Below, piece by piece: positions 1-6,976 of a stretch of 10,835 nt of DNA. The notes below the pieces were generated by a model, which worked only from the letters and a program-made list of their open reading frames with translations, was not told where the DNA came from and did not search any database. Within the stretch, counting starts at the first letter, position 1, and each line of letters opens with the position of its first letter. Source of the stretch: Smittium culicis (lineage: Eukaryota > Kickxellomycota > Harpellomycetes > Harpellales > Legeriomycetaceae). The position numbers were made by a program, and so were the translations under genes. The DNA lies in the NCBI GenBank assembly GCA_001970855.1, contig LSSN01002700.1:1-10835 (forward strand), read 5' to 3'.

Positions 1-1
1 A

Positions 2-232
2 TATACATCCTTCTCAGGAAAAAAATTCCAAGCTCCTTCTAAGAGAAGTGGCTTAGAAAAGCGTGAGACAAATTACGTTAATATTTATCTGAGAGACCAA
101 ACCCTAAGTGTATATGTTGATGCAGAGCTCAAATTCGAAACCAAAAAGAATAAAAACATAATCAGCCAGTTATACTTAGCTCCATTCAAAGGAAGAGCCG
201 GATACTCCAATATTGGAGCTAGAACACTTTAA
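2..232 (+). CDS. C-terminal part of an unrecognised protein, truncated by the window start
   Basis: An uninterrupted frame of 76 codons enters from the left edge and ends at TAA (230-232). It contains no Met codon, so the true start must lie upstream of the window. The peptide is hydrophilic and lysine/arginine-rich in its first third. It then has a beta-like stretch (NYVNIYLRDQTLSVYVDAEL) and ends in a basic, glycine-containing tail (APFKGRAGYSNIGARTL). I see no signal peptide, membrane span or catalytic motif. Base composition is more balanced than in the spacer after it, as expected of real coding sequence. The other two forward frames contain early stops. I do not recognise the family. 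It could be the end of a host gene or of another transposon protein. That it is coding is an inference from frame openness and composition. Confidence 0.5.
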   Translation, partial: YTSFSGKKFQAPSKRSGLEKRETNYVNIYLRDQTLSVYVDAELKFETKKNKNIISQLYLAPFKGRAGYSNIGARTL

Positions 233-642
233 CGGTTTAATAATATGTTGGATGAGCCAATAGGATTAGAGAATCTATAAAATTTTATTTCATATCTACT
301 ATTCACTTTTTTTTACGCCCTTTCTAAATAAAATTGACTATAACCATCGAACGCGTAGTCTATCTACTTTAATATTTTAATACAACTTTGTTGACCTTGT
401 CAAGAGCTACATTTTGGTACAAGTTTGGTCTCTGTAGGCAAAGTTAAACTATTGCAACTAAATTGTAAGTGCCCAAGTTTGGAGCACGGTTTTAATTAGC
501 CAAATCGAGAAAAAAAAAGTGCGCAAATCGCCGAATTTAATAAATTTGATTGTTTCGACTAATTTGCGACGCATAAAAAAGCCCACAAAAAATAAATAAA
601 TAAATAAATAAAAGCACAAAAAAAAACACCAATTTAATTAAC
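233..642. other. AT-rich spacer between the left gene and the retroelement fragment
   Basis: No ORF worth calling. The stretch 330-580 is less extreme in AT than the rest of the spacer and may be a remnant of another element or the leader of the retroelement. It holds a repeated CAAGTTTGG (420-428 and 474-482), a small inverted repeat CGCAAAT/ATTTGCG (522-528 and 562-568), and the AAAT microsatellite just before the retroelement. No promoter motif can be defended. Confidence 0.5.
590..613 (+). repeat. (AAAT)n microsatellite, five units
   Basis: Five consecutive AAAT units (590-609) run into AAAA. The tract lies about 35 bp upstream of where retroelement homology begins. Short A-rich microsatellites are common at insertion sites and 3' tails of non-LTR elements. 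Here it lies on the 5' side of a plus-strand fragment, so it is more likely unrelated slippage. Confidence 0.8.
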
Positions 643-1553
643 TATGGTCCCACATGGCCCTACTGCATAAACTGCGACCAGTGGGCATTGGGGGCAAACT
701 CCTCAATATGATCAAGGGCATGTATGATGCGGCTATGGAGCGCATCAGGGACGAACTGGGCATAAGCTCAGTGTTCATGCGCACCAGCACAGCCCGTGAG
801 CGTGCATACCATAAGTGGCCAACATCAAAAACATGGATCGCCGACCTCATAAAGGCTCCGATGAAGGCACGGATGGCCACCTGGGTGACCGGGAGTGCCC
901 GGTGGATCAAAAAATTTTGCACTAAAGATTCAAACGTTCAGACTATCATCACGATTATCGACCGGAAACGACGGAATAACCGGTCTGCCATCCACCAGTG
1001 GAAGGTGGACCGAAAAATCGGCAAAAAAGGCAACTGGGTTGACCTTCAAGAAATGTATCCGGGCCTAAAGCTGGGCCTTCAGGTCATTGAAAAAATGCGT
1101 ATGGGCACATTCCGGACCGCCCAGCGCCTGTCGAACATGAAAATCGTCGACCAAAAATTCAAAAATTTTTGTCCCTGCTGCAACTTGTGTGTGCCTGAGA
1201 CGGTCGACCACATACTTCTGAGCTGCAGCCGGTGGCGAAATCACCAATCATCGACGATCGGTCGGTTCATACCGATGCCGATCCGCTCTGACGAAAAAAA
1301 TTTACTTTCGAATTTCAACGAAGCCCGGTTGGGGCTAGTCGGAAAACTCCTTGGGGGGGAGTCTAAACAATCTTTGAGCCAGCTTCGAGCTGGCACTGCT
1401 GATAAAAATTTTGATCTGGAAATAGACAAATTTTTGAACGGCTTCTGCTTGCCCAGTACACTTATACTGCAAATTATAAGTGATTTAGTAGCTCCCTTGA
1501 ATCAATACGCAGTGGGTATAGTGTTACTAGAGTGCCGGAGGGGGGTCTACTGA
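643..1553 (+). mobile_element. Degraded, internally deleted non-LTR retrotransposon fragment
   Basis: The block is bounded on both sides by abrupt drops to very AT-rich sequence and codes for one fused remnant of a non-LTR (LINE-type) polymerase. Homology appears to begin near 645, in the middle of the reverse-transcriptase palm. No 5' portion (endonuclease or N-terminal zinc fingers) and no catalytic palm motifs are present. After the stop at 1553 the sequence becomes T-rich, with no poly-A tail, terminal repeat or target-site duplication that I can see, so the true ends are unclear. The clade cannot be fixed. A C-terminal CCHC knuckle is found in R2/NeSL-like and several other LINE clades. 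Confidence 0.7.
654..1553 (+). pseudogene. Reverse-transcriptase ORF remnant: palm fragment fused to C-terminal CCHC region
   Basis: The frame encodes 299 residues. Residues 1-25 (LLHKLRPVGIGGKLLNMI and onward) match the helix region between RT motifs A and B. From about residue 28 the text changes to the post-RT region: DELGI at 34-38, RERAYHKW at 48-55, KTWIADLI at 59-66, TWVTGSARWIKK at 76-87. Motif B (QG), the motif C aspartates (xxDD) and motifs D-E are missing, so this protein could not polymerise DNA. A zinc-knuckle-like motif follows: C176-X2-C179-X6-H186-X4-C191, with PETVDH between and further cysteines at 173 and 175. The last 108 residues show no recognisable restriction-like endonuclease signature. 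The Met start is simply the first ATG; three in-frame codons precede it, after a stop at 639-641. A full-length polymerase ORF of this kind is usually around 1000 residues. Confidence 0.7.
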
Positions 1554-1824
1554 AATATTATTTATTTAATGTTTATTAGTATTTTTATCTTTCTTTTATA
1601 TCCCTCAATATTCAAGTATATATTCGATTAATTATTCTTTTTTTAAATATGATTCATAGATTTATCTCAGAAATATTTTATTAACTTTTTTTTGTATTTC
1701 TTTATTCTTTTTAATCATTTTTAGTTTATTAGTTCATTAGTTTAAATTATAATTTATATTGATATATTTTCTTACAAAATTTCAAAATATATCTTAGAAT
1801 ATTGTCAAAGTTATTTTTCCTTCA
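1554..1824. other. T-rich spacer after the retroelement
   Basis: Long T runs alternate with short A/T tracts. There is no ORF, RNA gene or repeat I can define. It may include the 3' UTR of the retroelement, but nothing marks where that would end. Confidence 0.5.
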
Positions 1825-2773
1825 TATATATGTAGAAGATTCTGTCTTCACCGAAGAATTCTTCGAAGTTTACGCTTGTTTGTGGATTGATTTCATCTTT
1901 TCAAGTTTTAATTGAATTTGTAGTTTGCTGATAACGATTTGTTTAATAAGATGAATTTGATGTTTTTAAAGTTTTTAAAGATTTTATGATAGAGATAAAT
2001 TTCAAGAAAATGGGTTGTATGTTTTTTTTTTTGTTGGTTTTGTTAGTTTATGATGATTTTGTTTAGCTTTAGTATTAGTATTAGATTTTTATTTAATAAA
2101 AAAAAACGAAATTATTAGGATTTAATAAAGATTTATATTATTGTTATAATTGACCAAAAAATAAAGTTAATATTTAAGAAAACACTAAATTTTTCTGTTT
2201 AGTCTTGTGTTCTTTTTCAAATAAATATTTTTCGATGCTCTTTTGTTGAAGCGTTGGTTACTGCTTTTATAGTATTCCTTCGTTTTGTTTTGAGGGTAAT
2301 TTTTTTTTGACTTCATTGTAGTTATAGTTGCCCTAAAAAGGTTACCTTTGTAAACAACCCTAGTTTCAACAATAATTGAGGTTCATATTCGTTTTTGGTG
2401 ATTTCGTTTTTTGATCTGATGTTTATTTTTTTCTTTATAATTAATGACTTTCCTTTCGATTTAATGCTTCTTTGTATTTTTCTTGATAATTAATTACCTC
2501 CTTTTCGATTTAATGCTTCTTTGTATTTTTCTTGATAATTAATTACCTCCTTTTCGATTTAATGCTTCTTTGTATTTTTCTTGATAATTAATGACGTTCT
2601 TTTCAATTTAATGCTAATTTCATTTCATTCGTTGCTTATAACAATTTTGATTGGTGTTTATTGTTAGAAAGATCCTTTTACAAGTATAATTTTCAGAAAG
2701 TAGAAGAAACCAAAAGTATAGAATCTGACGAGAAAGGTAATTCTTCGTTGGATTCTACACTTCTACATATATA
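1825..2773. repeat. Region of about 950 bp bounded by short inverted repeats
   Basis: TATATATGTAGAAG at 1825-1838 is matched in inverse by CTTCTACATATATA at 2760-2773. Further inside, CGAAGAATT (1852-1860) is matched by AATTCTTCG (2739-2747), at nearly equal distance from each outer match (13 and 12 bases). Two paired blocks in the same order at the two ends suggest an old transposon-like element with degenerate termini, containing the 49-bp tandem repeat. No ORF survives inside and no target duplication is clear. The left inner block is itself palindromic (GAAGAATTCTTC at 1854-1865), which weakens the case. Confidence 0.35.
2421..2614 (+). repeat. 49-bp tandem repeat, about 3.9 copies
   Basis: The anchor TTAATGC recurs at 2461, 2510, 2559 and 2608, exactly 49 bp apart. 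The unit includes CTTTGTATTTTTCTTGATAA followed by TTAATTACCTCCTTTTCGA. The two inner junctions are essentially identical. The outermost units differ: TTAATGACTTTCC at 2441 and TTAATGACGTTC at 2589 replace TTAATTACCTCC. Identical inner copies and diverged outer copies point to recent expansion of the middle by unequal exchange or slippage. It is not a CRISPR array, as there are no unique spacers. Confidence 0.9.
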
Positions 2774-2968
2774 AATTTTATAAATTATTTTCCAAATGCT
2801 AATATATAAAGAAAATCGTATATTGAGAATATAGTCGTTTTTTTATCTAATAATAATTTTTACGATTTATAAAAAATTCTTTCAGGAATATCTTGTAGCT
2901 GCGTGTAAATATTTAAGGTGTACAAATCTTTGTAATTCAGATTAGCTTCCAAAACCGAAAATAATTAA

Positions 2969-3029
2969 AAAATCAATTTTATAATCCAAATCTTTTATTT
3001 TTAAAATCAATTTTATAAGTAAATCTTTT
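2969..3029 (+). repeat. Direct repeat of about 28 bp, two copies 34 bp apart
   Basis: AAAATCAATTTTATAA then AAATCTTTT occurs at 2969-2996 and again at 3003-3029, with a 3-base versus 2-base linker inside the unit. This is a local duplication with one small indel. Confidence 0.75.
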
Positions 3030-3092
3030 TAATATCATCAGTTTCCTTAATATAAAGAAAGTTATTAATTAGTTAGAAATTACAAATTATCA

Positions 3093-3120
3093 GAAAGAAA
3101 AAGAAAAAGAAAAAGAAAAT
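3093..3120 (+). repeat. (GAAAAA)n microsatellite
   Basis: A GAAA is followed by three GAAAAA hexamers and a terminal GAAAAT: a short purine-only tract on the plus strand. Confidence 0.85.
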
Positions 3121-3739
3121 ATATCAAAAAGAATTCTGATTGAGCCAATAGTAAAATTAACGTACTATTAATATAAAAACAATAAAAAAATTTACATAGA
3201 AAGGGCTACAAGAAAAAAGATAAGTTATCCACGAAATAAAAAATATAAGAAGTATAAAAATGAAAATATGAGTATTTAAAAGTCTGTATATAAACATAAG
3301 TTAGAAAGAATTAGTGAAGGGGTGTCCACATTTTTTTAATACAAAATGATCACCTTATTTTGAGAGAATAAATTCCTTTTTATAAATATAAATTACAACT
3401 ATATTGGGCTGGAGAAAAAAGTATTGAACTTATAATCCATAGTTAACACAGTGTTTTTATTGTTATTATTTATATTTGAAGTTTAACTTGGTAGCACCTT
3501 TTATCAGGTTAATTAATAACTAAATCATTTTCTAGAGAAATAAATCTTTCAAATAATCTTTTACTTGAAGCTTTTATCAAAAATATCAACTCGCTTAGGA
3601 ATTAAATTTTAAATGTTATATTTTACTTTTTTAATTAAATTCTAAGAAAGATAAAACAAATTCCTTAAACATGATTAAAGGCAGTAGCTAATATAATCGA
3701 ATACAATATCTAATATACTTGAAGAAAAAGCCATTTCTT

Positions 3740-3811
3740 ATGGAATATGAACCCTTGAAACAATGCCCAGTGAATACGGAGCTGATAGAGCAACAGAGGG
3801 GAATCGGATGA
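3740..3811 (+). other. Possible coding relic: 23-codon ORF in a GC-richer islet
   Basis: ATG at 3740 opens 23 codons to TGA (3809-3811). The peptide MEYEPLKQCPVNTELIEQQR has a normal amino-acid mix, unlike the Lys/Asn/Ile/Phe text of the surrounding frames. The frame is open upstream to 3692. The local rise in GC is conspicuous in this region. It is too short to call a gene and I know no homologue; it may be the remains of a decayed gene or element. Confidence 0.2.
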
Positions 3812-4358
3812 AGAAAAAAAATTTTTTTATCAAATTTACAATTTTATCATATTAATCTTAAAATTAATATTATAATCTTTAATAAATTAACTAACTAAAA
3901 AAAAAAAAATTATGAAATATGATTAGTCAAAAAAGTTATAGGACTATTATAATCTTGAAAATTTAGTAATAGTTTATTTTATTTATTCTAGATTAAAATA
4001 TACCTTATTTAATAAAAAAAACCTAATCAAAATAAATATAAAAAAGCGCGAAATATGAATAATCTTAACTTTAATCAAAGCAAAGTTAAAAAATAATAAT
4101 TTTGATTTTTTTTCATTGGTTGAAACTTTTTAATCGTGTGATTTTTTTTTATAATCATACTAAATTACTTGAAGTATTATGAATAAATCAAAAAGACTAA
4201 AAAATTTATCCCCAGGAAAACAAAAATCGATAGCCTTTAATTGATAATTGAAAGTTAAGTTAAAGTATTCAATAAGTCTTATGATAAAATGACTATTTTT
4301 TGTAAATAATTAAATAACTCGGAAAACCTGAAGATTATGGATATACTTAAGATATTTA

Positions 4359-4555
4359 TTAACCCATTCACGAGCGGTAGATAGTTTTTGATCTAGAAAA
4401 TATAGCCAACAGAGTTCAAATACAATAATTTAATTACGAGACCTTAAGAAATATTGGTATATTGGTAAGTAACTGTAAATAATAAATCTACCTATAAATC
4501 GATGGCGAATCAATGAATTCATTTTATCAAAGAGTGTAGCACGGGAAAGGGTTAA
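4359..4555 (+). mobile_element. MITE family P, copy 1 (TTAA-flanked, piggyBac-like)
   Basis: TTAA then CCCATTCACGAGCGGTAGA opens the element, and CACGGGAAAGGG then TTAA closes it. The ends are imperfect inverted repeats of CCCTTTC-CG. Length is 197 bp including both TTAA. A TTAA duplication with termini beginning CCC is the hallmark of piggyBac-superfamily elements. The interior matches the other P copies: GTTTTTGATC near the left, TATAGCCAACAG-GTTCAA in the middle, AAAGAGTGT before the right end. It encodes nothing, so it is non-autonomous. Confidence 0.85.
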
Positions 4556-4761
4556 CCCTTTCAAGGCGGTAGACTGTTTTTGACCCACTTTATATAGCCA
4601 GCAGCGTTCAATTAAAATACATCAATTCCGAAATAGTAAACGATATTGATATATTGTAAAAGAACAGTTAATAATAGATTTACTTATAAATCATAAATCA
4701 TAAATCATAAACAAAACAATAAATTAATTTTTTTGAATAATTTTGGACGGGAAAGGGTTAA
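4552..4761 (+). mobile_element. MITE family P, copy 2, tandem to copy 1
   Basis: It begins at the same TTAA (4552-4555) that ends copy 1 and runs CCCTTTCAAGGCGGTAGAC ... TTTTGGACGGGAAAGGG to TTAA at 4758-4761. Both copies point the same way, giving a head-to-tail pair with a single shared TTAA. It is slightly longer than other copies (210 bp), partly because of an ATAAATC expansion. The termini CCCTTTC / GAAAGGG are cleaner here than in copy 1. Confidence 0.88.
4686..4712 (+). repeat. ATAAATC tandem repeat inside MITE P copy 2
   Basis: Three perfect ATAAATC units (4686-4706) and a partial fourth (ATAAAC). Copy 1 has one similar unit at the corresponding place, so the expansion arose in or after the insertion of copy 2. 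Confidence 0.85.
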
Positions 4762-5275
4762 GATAGATTAATTTTGAGATAGAATTTTAATTATTAGTAC
4801 TTATTTTAAAAAGAACAAGTCAATTTAAAAAGGACTTGTCAAACTAGAATAGAATCTCATACTTTGGATTTACAATAATAAAAATTCTAAGTATTATTTA
4901 TATTAAGATTATTTGGTGATACGATGCATTTACTGTCAATTTTATTCATGTCGCTGTCATTATTTACATTTTTGATTCGCATAAAAAAATATGAAAATAA
5001 TTACAAGGAATAGATAATATTTTAATTTAAATAACAATATGCAAATAGTGTTAAAAATATAGTTTTACCCACCGTTATCAAAAATCTTCAATATAAAACC
5101 TTTTTTTTCATAGTTATACTCTTATTAAGTTTATTATCATTTTTCATTCAATAGATGTGTAGATATTTGAGTAATGATTCATCTTTTCAAGACAAAATCA
5201 TTCTCTTTAACTATTTCACTAGAGGTTGACTATTCTTCATCTAAAAAATAAGCAAATATGCTAAATTAAAATACT
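4762..5275. other. AT-rich spacer
   Basis: About 500 bp with no ORF, RNA gene or repeat that I can support. A small direct repeat (AAGTCAATTTAAAAAGGACTTGTC around 4816-4840, containing its own short inverted arms AAGTC/GACTT) is the only structure seen. Confidence 0.5.
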
Positions 5276-5521
5276 TTAATTTTGAGGCGCTAAGATTTTT
5301 TGATTATTGAAAAATTTCAGCAATAAACTTACTTGCTAAACAATTATAAACGAATTATAAAACTACCTTTTTAAATGAGAGTTAGACGGAAAAAGACATT
5401 ACATTATAAATTCAACGGTCTTTATAAACTAAACTTTAACCATTCGTTTATGATCGTTTAGCAAAATTATTATTTGCTGTAAATTTTCAAGATATCAAAA
5501 TTCTTAACGCCCCAGAATTAA
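5276..5521. mobile_element. Foldback element with arms of about 80 bp, TTAA at both ends
   Basis: The left arm from 5280 (TTTTGAGGCGCTAAGATTTT and onward to about 5358) is matched in inverse by the right arm (about 5439 to 5517, ending CTTAACGCCCCAGAA). Shared blocks include TGAAAA-TTTCAGCAA, TTGCTAAAC and ATAAACGAAT. Each end is bordered by TTAA (5276-5279 and 5518-5521), consistent with a TTAA duplication, although TTAA is frequent in such AT-rich DNA. The loop of about 80 bp is unrelated sequence. It has no ORF. This is a third element type, distinct from families P and T, and appears once in the window. Confidence 0.75.
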
Positions 5522-5653
5522 ATTATTTATATCGAATTCAGATTTCTAGATTTGTAGAAAAAAAAAAACAGTCTTTTATCCTGGAAAGATTTAAAGCATA
5601 CAAGAACGGTTTTGGTACTTATACTTATTTTTCGAAGGGTAGGATTATGTGTA

Positions 5654-5845
5654 TTGGATATTCTTAGGGGAAACGGTCCTTTTTTTCTTTGAGATTCTAT
5701 TTACTTGTGTGAATTAGGTAAAGGTATTGGTATTATCTGATAGAGCATTCGATGATAATTTCTAATATGACTTTCAAATATAAGTAAAGTTACAAATTAA
5801 GAAAAAATTAACAAGAAAAGTTCCGCTCCTCGAAATAATCTCCCA
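5654..5845 (+). mobile_element. MITE family T, copy 1 (TA-flanked)
   Basis: 192 bp from TTGGATATTCTTAGGGG to TCGAAATAATCTCCCA, preceded by TA (5652-5653) and followed by TA (5846-5847). The family's left end (TGGGATATTCTTAGGG, then GAACGGAAC) and the reverse complement of its right end (TGGGAGATTATTTCGAGG, then AGCGGAAC) agree at 19 of 26 positions in copy 4, so these are terminal inverted repeats. A TA duplication suggests the Tc1/mariner superfamily; that assignment is inference. No ORF is present. Confidence 0.85.
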
Positions 5846-5872
5846 TATGGGAAATTATTTCGAGGAGCGGAA
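5821..5872. repeat. 52-bp near-perfect palindrome at the T1/T2 junction
   Basis: The arm TTCCGCTCCTCGAAATAAT (5821-5839) and its inverse (5854-5872) are perfect, and the centre CCCATATGGG is symmetrical. The only mismatch pair is 5840/5853. It is made by the facing right-hand ends of two inverted T elements around a shared TA. It could extrude as a cruciform, or fold as a hairpin if transcribed. Confidence 0.95.
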
Positions 5873-6039
5873 ATTTCTCTGATAAAATTTTCCTTCGCTT
5901 CAAATTAAATTTGTGTTATAAATTCGATTAGTACAAATTATCAATGGGTTAACTATTTTAGTCAATAATATCTTTTTGATACTATTAGCAAATAAAATCA
6001 TAGGTATAAAAAGTTCCTCTAGTCCCTAAGAATCATCCA
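5848..6039 (-). mobile_element. MITE family T, copy 2, inverted next to copy 1
   Basis: Exactly 192 bp in the opposite orientation, beginning TGGGAAATTATTTCGAGGAG and ending CCCTAAGAATCATCCA, followed by TA (6040-6041). Only the dinucleotide TA separates it from copy 1, so the sequence reads TA-T1-TA-T2-TA. The interior is clearly diverged from the reverse complement of copy 1, so this is not a fresh palindromic duplication of one copy. Only the facing ends are near-identical. Confidence 0.85.
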
Positions 6040-6142
6040 TAGGTCTATCTAATAAATGCGTCGATTTTTGAAATTCATTCACAGTACTTAGATTCCTATT
6101 CATTTTAACTATCATGAAGCTATAATTCAAGTAAGATCCCAT

Positions 6143-6217
6143 ATGCTTAAAAAAACAGTTATTTTTACAATTATCATTTTATTCACCGCTGTAGTCATAG
6201 CCATCAACATAATTTAA
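6143..6217 (+). CDS. Possible 24-residue hydrophobic membrane peptide
   Basis: The ORF from ATG at 6143 to TAA at 6215-6217 encodes MLKKTVIFTIIILFTAVVIA and four more residues: two lysines, then an unbroken hydrophobic stretch of about 19. This is the shape of a signal anchor, signal peptide or single-span microprotein. A CCC triplet sits just upstream of the ATG (6138-6140). CCC/GGG-like motifs near start codons have been described for microsporidia, but one triplet is weak support. The frame is open upstream to 6092 and, after TAA TGA, continues as a second short ORF. AT-rich DNA readily generates hydrophobic Ile/Phe/Leu codons by chance, so this may not be a gene. Confidence 0.25.
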   Translation: MLKKTVIFTIIILFTAVVIAINII

Positions 6218-6220
6218 TGA

Positions 6221-6298
6221 ATGAAGTATGATTTGAATACAAAACGTTATTTACCGTGTATACCTATGATCTGCAAGGTAAAACGTCTTACAGAATAA
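6221..6298 (+). CDS. Possible 25-residue basic ORF in frame with the hydrophobic one
   Basis: It starts at ATG 6221, immediately after the tandem stops TAA TGA and in the same frame as the 6143 ORF, and ends at TAA 6296-6298. The product (MKYDLNTKRYLPCIPMICKV and five more) is basic with two cysteines. Together the two could be the remains of one small secreted or membrane protein broken by stops, or chance. I recognise no family. Confidence 0.15.
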   Translation: MKYDLNTKRYLPCIPMICKVKRLTE

Positions 6299-6563
6299 CC
6301 TCTTGATTAGAAAATTGAATCTTGGGCATTTCTAAAATAATAAATAAAGATTATCAATTAATAGTTGCATATCTTTATTTTAAATCATTTGTCTATATTA
6401 TGACATTTGATATTTTTTTGGTTGTTATAATCTAATTTTCATAGCCATTTATCTTTTTTGGATTCTATAGAGCTTTTATTAACCCTCCAAGTCCAGGATT
6501 TTTCAAGTTTCAAATGCATATTTTATACATTTTACTTATTGATAATTGTTGGGAATTTGTTCT

Positions 6564-6591
6564 TTATCCCTTTCACGTCCAACACTCTTAA
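6564..6591 (-). mobile_element. MITE family P, terminal fragment
   Basis: TTAT then CCCTTTCACGTCCAACACTC and TTAA. This equals the reverse complement of the family's right end (AAGAGTGTTGGACG-GAAAGGG) but stops after about 24 bp, where full copy 3 begins at the TTAA. P copy 5 at the window end has the same CAACACTC followed by TTAA, so copy 3 may have inserted at that internal TTAA of this older copy. Confidence 0.6.
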
Positions 6592-6785
6592 CCCTTTCCC
6601 GTCCAACGTTCATATAAAAAATTTTAATTTATGATTCGTTTATGATTTATAAGCAAGTTGATTATTTGTTGTTTTAGTACAATAAACTAATAACTATTAA
6701 GGCTTCGGAATTTTATTAAAGTAATTATACACAATTTGCTATATTTGGTATATCAAAAATGGTCTACCGCTCGTGAAAGGGTTAA
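6588..6785 (-). mobile_element. MITE family P, copy 3
   Basis: 198 bp from TTAA-CCCTTTCCCGTCCAAC (6588) to GGTCTACCGCTCGTGAAAGGG-TTAA (6782-6785), in reverse orientation. Read on the minus strand it starts CCCTTTCACGAGCGGTAGAC, like copies 1 and 2. Both TTAA flanks are intact and the termini are well preserved, so this may be one of the younger insertions. Confidence 0.88.
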
Positions 6786-6976
6786 ATGATTACTCCTCAT
6801 AGTTTTATTATTTTTTATATACCAATTCTAGCAAACTAGATTCAAAAAAAAATATTAAAATTCTAAGGCCTTATTTATTATAGGTTTGTTATATAATAGT
6901 AGCAAATAGTAAACTTGCATATATTTATTAGCGAAATAATATAATATTTTTTAAAGATTTTTGGACGGGATAGCGT
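6782..6976 (+). mobile_element. MITE family P, diverged forward copy adjoining copy 3
   Basis: The interior aligns with the other forward copies: CTAGCAAACTAGATTCAA, then TAAGGCCTTA and TAGCAAATAGTAAAC, corresponding to AGCC-AA, GGCCTTAGAG and CAGCAAATAATAAA in copy 4. The right end TTTTGGACGGGATAGCG (6959-6975) is the family end with substitutions and no TTAA. The left terminus is not recognisable after the TTAA shared with copy 3, so it is old or truncated. It lies head to head with copy 3. Confidence 0.6.

Larger units (their letters stand above)
2774..4358. other. Long AT-rich gene-free stretch
   Basis: About 1.6 kb without an ORF that I would call. It contains homopolymer runs of A and T, a 28-bp direct repeat (2969-3029), a GAAAAA microsatellite (3093-3120), a weak imperfect hairpin (arms near 3594-3612 and 3631-3647, TCGCTTAG against CTAAG) and a small GC-richer islet (3740-3811). 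Nothing else stands out on either strand. Confidence 0.6.

Noticed and set aside
638..1429. Minus-strand open frames of 94, 60 and 62 codons
   Set aside because: They lie antisense to the retroelement frame and overlap its well-supported reading; they are shadows of the GC-richer coding text.
1192..1553. Restriction-like endonuclease domain after the CCHC knuckle
   Set aside because: The last 108 residues of the retroelement frame show no PD-(D/E)xK-type motif, so R2-type endonuclease cannot be claimed.
2421..2614. CRISPR-like array
   Set aside because: The units are contiguous with no unique spacers, there are no cas genes, and the window looks eukaryotic.
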